Source of the DNA: Clostridioides mangenotii TR
Lineage (GTDB): Bacteria > Bacillota > Clostridia > Peptostreptococcales > Peptostreptococcaceae
Length of the DNA stretch: 64,000 bases
Assembly: GCF_000498755.1 (NCBI RefSeq)
Contig: NZ_AXUS01000001.1
Span: 1 to 64,000 of the forward strand
Direction: 5' to 3'
Part shown: piece after piece, positions 60,961-64,000 of the stretch
Layout of the letters: the number at the start of each line of letters is the position of its first letter
Numbering within the stretch: position 1 is the first letter of the stretch
The notes under the pieces: model-generated
Seen by the model: the letters and a program-made list of their open reading frames with translations, nothing else
The model's database searches: none
Told to the model about the DNA's origin: nothing
Program-made: the position numbers and the translations under genes

Positions 60961-63727
60961 GAGTATGGAAAATAATAAAGAAAAAATGAAGTATTTTAAT
61001 CACACCGGTCTTGAAGTTCTGGAAGAACTATCAGTTGATTGGGAAAAAGGTCTATCAGATGAAGAAGTTGAGATTAGAAGAGAAAAATATGGCTTAAATG
61101 AATTTACTCCAAAAGCTGAAGAGAGTTTTTGGGATAATTTAAAAGATGCCTTAACTGAACCTATGATCTTAATACTTATAGTGGCTGCAGTAGTAAGTGC
61201 AATAATTGGTGAGACTCACGATGCTATTGGTATAATAGGAGCAATATCTATAGGTATCGCAATAGGCATGATAACGGAAGGCCGTTCAAAAAAAGCTGCA
61301 GATGCGCTTTCTAAAATGACTGAAAATATTGAAGTTAAGGCTATGAGAAATGGAAAGATACATCAAGTTTCTAAGAGTGAATTAGTACCTGGTGATATAG
61401 TTTATGTCGAAACTGGTGATATGATTCCTGCAGATGGAAGACTTATCGAGTGTGTAAACATAAAAGCAAGAGAAGATATGCTTACAGGTGAATCTGACGA
61501 TGTTTCTAAGAGATGTGAAGTAGTAGTTGAAATGGAGGAAATAGAATCTAAAGGAAATATTATAATTCAAGACCCTATTCCTGCAAAACAGATTAACATG
61601 GTATTTGGTGGAACTCTTATAGCATACGGTAGAGGTATAATGGTAGTAACTGATATAGGTGACGAAAGTGAAATGGGTGAAATAGCTCAACATCTTTCAG
61701 ATCCAGATGAAGAAACGCCTCTACAAATAAAACTTGGTAACTTAGGCGGAATGATCGCTAAGATATCTAGTGCTGTAGCATCTTTATTGTTTATATTTAT
61801 GATATTCCAATCAGTTAGCAAGGGGATACTAAATGTTGACACATCAGGTTTTATGCCTTTCCTAGAATCTATAGGGCCTGCTAAAACTGCGTTTACAGTG
61901 TGTGTTGCATTAATAGTTGCAGCTGTTCCAGAGGGACTTCCAACTATGATAAATATGACGCTTGCAATTACAATGCAGAAGATGGCTAAGATCAATGCCC
62001 TTATAACTAAAAAAGAGGCTTGTGAGACAATAGGTTCAGTATCAGTAATTTGTTCTGACAAAACTGGTACACTTACTGAAAATAGAATGACTGTAGAAGT
62101 TGTAAATGTAGATGGGGAGTATATTGATGGCAATATTACGAAATCAAACAGTTACTTTATAGAAAACTGTATAATAAATTCAACAGCAGATATAGAAAAA
62201 GTAGATGGTGAAGTTAAATATCTAGGAAGTGCAACTGAGTGTGCTCTTTTACTTTACAATGATGATAAAGATTATAGAGGTATCAGAAGTTATTCAGAAG
62301 TGGCTGCACAAAGCCCATTCTCTTCTGAAACAAAGAGAATGACATCTCTTTATAAAGATAATGGTAATTATGTATTGCTATCGAAAGGTGCTCCTGAAAT
62401 AGTACTTGATCTATGTTCACATGTTCAAAGAGGAAAAAATATAGTACCTATTACAGATGCAATTAAAAATGAAGTTCTAGAAGAAATCAAAAAGCTTCAA
62501 GTAAAATCAATGAGAAGTTTAGGTTTTGCATATAGAGAAGTTTTATTGGCAGATGAAGAAGCTGCGATTACTACAGAAGACAAATTCGTTAATGTAGAAA
62601 TCTTAGAAGAAAACTTAGTATTTGGTGGATTTGTCGGTATAAGAGATCCACTAAGAAAAGATGTAGTTGAATCTGTTGAATTAGCAGGACATGCTGGTGT
62701 ATCTGTAAAAATGCTTACAGGAGACAATATAATAACAGCTAAAGCTATAGGTGAAGAATTAGGTCTTTTAAAAGATAATATGAGAGCAGTTGAAGCTTCT
62801 TATATAGATACTTTATCAGACGAAGAATTAAGAGAAGAAATTAAAGATATCGCTATAGTTGCAAGAAGTAAACCAGAGAGTAAGATGAGAATAGTAACAG
62901 CTCTCCAAAAATCAGGTGAAGTAGTAGCGGTAACTGGAGACGGAATAAATGATGCACCTGCACTTTCTAAGGCAGATGTTGGGATAGCAATGGGTATAAG
63001 TGGTACTGAGGTTTCTAAAAATGCTGCAGATATTATACTTACAGATGATAGTTTTAGTACTATTGTTCAAGGTATTAAATGGGGTAGAGGAATTTACGAT
63101 AACTTCCAGAGATTTGTGCAGTTCCAGCTTACAGTTAATATAATTGCATTCTTAGTGGCGATAGTATCTCAAGTGATGGGACAAGAAATGCCATTTACAA
63201 CAATACAATTACTTTGGGTTAATATAATCATGGATGGACCTCCAGCGCTTGCTCTTGGTCTAGAGCCAGTTAGAGATCATGTACTTAACAGAAAGCCAGT
63301 TAATAGAAATGCTAATATAATATCTAAAAAGATGATGTATTCTATTTTATCAAATGCTTTGCTTATAACAGTACTTATTGTAGCCCAATCTACATTTAAC
63401 TTCTTAGGTGTTGATGAAGCTCATAAAGGAACTGTAATGTTTGCATTATTTGCATTCTGTGCACTATTTAATGCGTTTAACTGTAGAGAATTTGGATCAG
63501 ACAGTATAATACCAAACTTTACTAAGAATAAATTAGCTATACAGATAATTATAATTACAGGGATAGCACAAGTATTCTTTACACAAGTATTCCAAGACTT
63601 CTTTAACTCAGTTGCAATGGACGTAGTAACTTGGCTAAAGGTTATAGGAATATCATCACTAGTAATAGTTGTTAACGAATTAGTTAAATTCTGTGTAAGA
63701 ATAGTAAATGTAAAAGAAGAAGCTTAA
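60950..63727 (+). CDS. P-type Ca2+-transporting ATPase (PMCA/SERCA-like)
   Basis: Membrane Ca2+ export pump of 925 residues. In order: an N-terminal cation-ATPase segment, helices 1-2, an actuator domain with LTGES, helices 3-4 with the ion-site motif VPEGLP, phosphorylation Asp in CSDKTGTLTEN (about residue 370), nucleotide domain (SKGAPEIVLD), hinge MLTGDN and VTGDGINDAPALSKADVGIAMG. The last helices have NIIMDGPPALALGLEP with the Asn/Asp ion ligands. The start is the ATG at 60950 behind AGAGAGG, overlapping the third terD-like gene. The tandem TerD genes upstream suggest a calcium-linked stress module. Confidence 0.94.
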   Translation: MESKSMENNKEKMKYFNHTGLEVLEELSVDWEKGLSDEEVEIRREKYGLNEFTPKAEESFWDNLKDALTEPMILILIVAAVVSAIIGETHDAIGIIGAISIGIAIGMITEGRSKKAADALSKMTENIEVKAMRNGKIHQVSKSELVPGDIVYVETGDMIPADGRLIECVNIKAREDMLTGESDDVSKRCEVVVEMEEIESKGNIIIQDPIPAKQINMVFGGTLIAYGRGIMVVTDIGDESEMGEIAQHLSDPDEETPLQIKLGNLGGMIAKISSAVASLLFIFMIFQSVSKGILNVDTSGFMPFLESIGPAKTAFTVCVALIVAAVPEGLPTMINMTLAITMQKMAKINALITKKEACETIGSVSVICSDKTGTLTENRMTVEVVNVDGEYIDGNITKSNSYFIENCIINSTADIEKVDGEVKYLGSATECALLLYNDDKDYRGIRSYSEVAAQSPFSSETKRMTSLYKDNGNYVLLSKGAPEIVLDLCSHVQRGKNIVPITDAIKNEVLEEIKKLQVKSMRSLGFAYREVLLADEEAAITTEDKFVNVEILEENLVFGGFVGIRDPLRKDVVESVELAGHAGVSVKMLTGDNIITAKAIGEELGLLKDNMRAVEASYIDTLSDEELREEIKDIAIVARSKPESKMRIVTALQKSGEVVAVTGDGINDAPALSKADVGIAMGISGTEVSKNAADIILTDDSFSTIVQGIKWGRGIYDNFQRFVQFQLTVNIIAFLVAIVSQVMGQEMPFTTIQLLWVNIIMDGPPALALGLEPVRDHVLNRKPVNRNANIISKKMMYSILSNALLITVLIVAQSTFNFLGVDEAHKGTVMFALFAFCALFNAFNCREFGSDSIIPNFTKNKLAIQIIIITGIAQVFFTQVFQDFFNSVAMDVVTWLKVIGISSLVIVVNELVKFCVRIVNVKEEA

Positions 63728-63878
63728 TTTGTGAATAGCAATTAAATAAGAATATATAAAAAAGATATGAAATAAATTGGAAATAGATAGAAAATTATAA
63801 ATTAGCTAAAAAATAATTAAATAATTGATAATATATTATAGCTAAAATGTAAATTTAATAGTAATATTATATTACAGA

Positions 63879-63938
63879 TTGCCTCAAAGAGAGCTTTTAT
63901 GAGTTAAATTAAGTAATCTTTGGGGCATTTTTCATAAT
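63879..63938 (+). terminator. Terminator after the Ca2+-ATPase
   Basis: TGCCTCAAAGA (63880-63890) pairs with TCTTTGGGGCA through one G-T pair, then T5. The gap from 63728 to 63878 is plain AT-rich DNA. Confidence 0.7.
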
Positions 63939-63962
63939 TTTTGAGGGATAGGAGGGTAAAAA

Positions 63963-64000
63963 TTGAATGATTCATCGGTGTTTGGAAAGATATTTTCCAG
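63963..64000 (+). CDS. Start of an unidentified gene (cut by window end)
   Basis: GGAGGG at 63951-63956 followed six bases later by a TTG that opens MNDSSVFGKIFS. Only twelve residues lie in the window. An ATG at 63967 in another frame is the alternative start. No family can be named. Confidence 0.4.
   Translation, partial: MNDSSVFGKIFS

Overview
The window is a low-GC (roughly 30 percent by eye), densely coded segment of a spore-forming anaerobic Firmicute. The gene set points to the Peptostreptococcaceae close to Clostridioides: reverse rubrerythrin, an 844-residue flavodiiron/rubredoxin/NADH-oxidoreductase fusion, NfnAB, a cell-envelope SigV-type sigma factor beside a peptidoglycan deacetylase, orphan sporulation-type histidine kinases, Cys-rich coat/exosporium-like proteins and an exported superoxide dismutase. 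From memory, the gene order (metQ - orphan kinase ... feoAB ... rubrerythrin ... SigV locus ... orphan kinase - Cys-rich protein ... cysK-cysE ... thiDME ... flavodiiron fusion ... sodA - terD) resembles one part of the C. difficile chromosome. I could not check that, and the species is not determined.

Layout. 0-6.6 kb: metQ, a large three-PAS membrane kinase, an XRE-cupin regulator, a secreted DUF1002 protein and a His/Cys-tailed small protein. 6.9-8.4 kb: a frameshifted sigma-70 gene and deoC. 8.6-14.7 kb: feoAB (minus), a tyrosine T-box and tyrS, an EamA transporter, reverse rubrerythrin. 14.7-16.6 kb: a small accessory island with an integrase remnant, a MarR regulator, a flavoredoxin-like protein sharing its operator, and a DNA-ligase remnant. 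16.7-18 kb: pyrC. 18-25.7 kb: a peptide-antibiotic type module, with a two-component system and a MacAB-like pump on the minus strand and a BceAB-like transporter divergent from it. 25.8-35.6 kb: gamma-glutamyltransferase, sulfurtransferase, NfnAB, MATE pump, Fic protein, azoreductase, nitroreductase. 35.8-41.7 kb: a small unknown gene, an amino-acid permease, deacetylase, PrsA foldase, ECF sigma factor with a truncated anti-sigma gene, YihY. 41.9-44.9 kb: a frameshifted PAS kinase, two Cys-rich tandem-repeat proteins behind a SigK-like promoter, YitT. 45.3-48.9 kb: cysK-cysE behind a palindromic operator, an amino-acid permease with CcpA-like sites (frameshifted), a GIY-YIG protein. 49-51.5 kb: TPP riboswitch and thiD-thiM-thiE. 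51.6-55.2 kb: an ABC exporter whose permease is fused to a CPBP protease (frameshifted) and a PepSY lipoprotein. 55.4-64 kb: the flavodiiron fusion, exported SOD, three TerD proteins and a Ca2+-ATPase, then the start of one more gene.

Shared themes are oxygen/peroxide defence (rubrerythrin, flavodiiron protein, SOD, NfnAB), envelope stress (SigV-type locus, BceAB/MacAB, PrsA), sporulation (kinases, Cys-rich proteins) and sulfur/thiamine metabolism.

A caution applies to the whole window. At least six genes carry seven apparent frame breaks, and every one is repaired by adding a single base. Two of them lie in A6 runs and two more in short A runs. This looks more like base-loss sequencing error than natural decay, although real mutation or programmed slippage cannot be excluded from one sequence.
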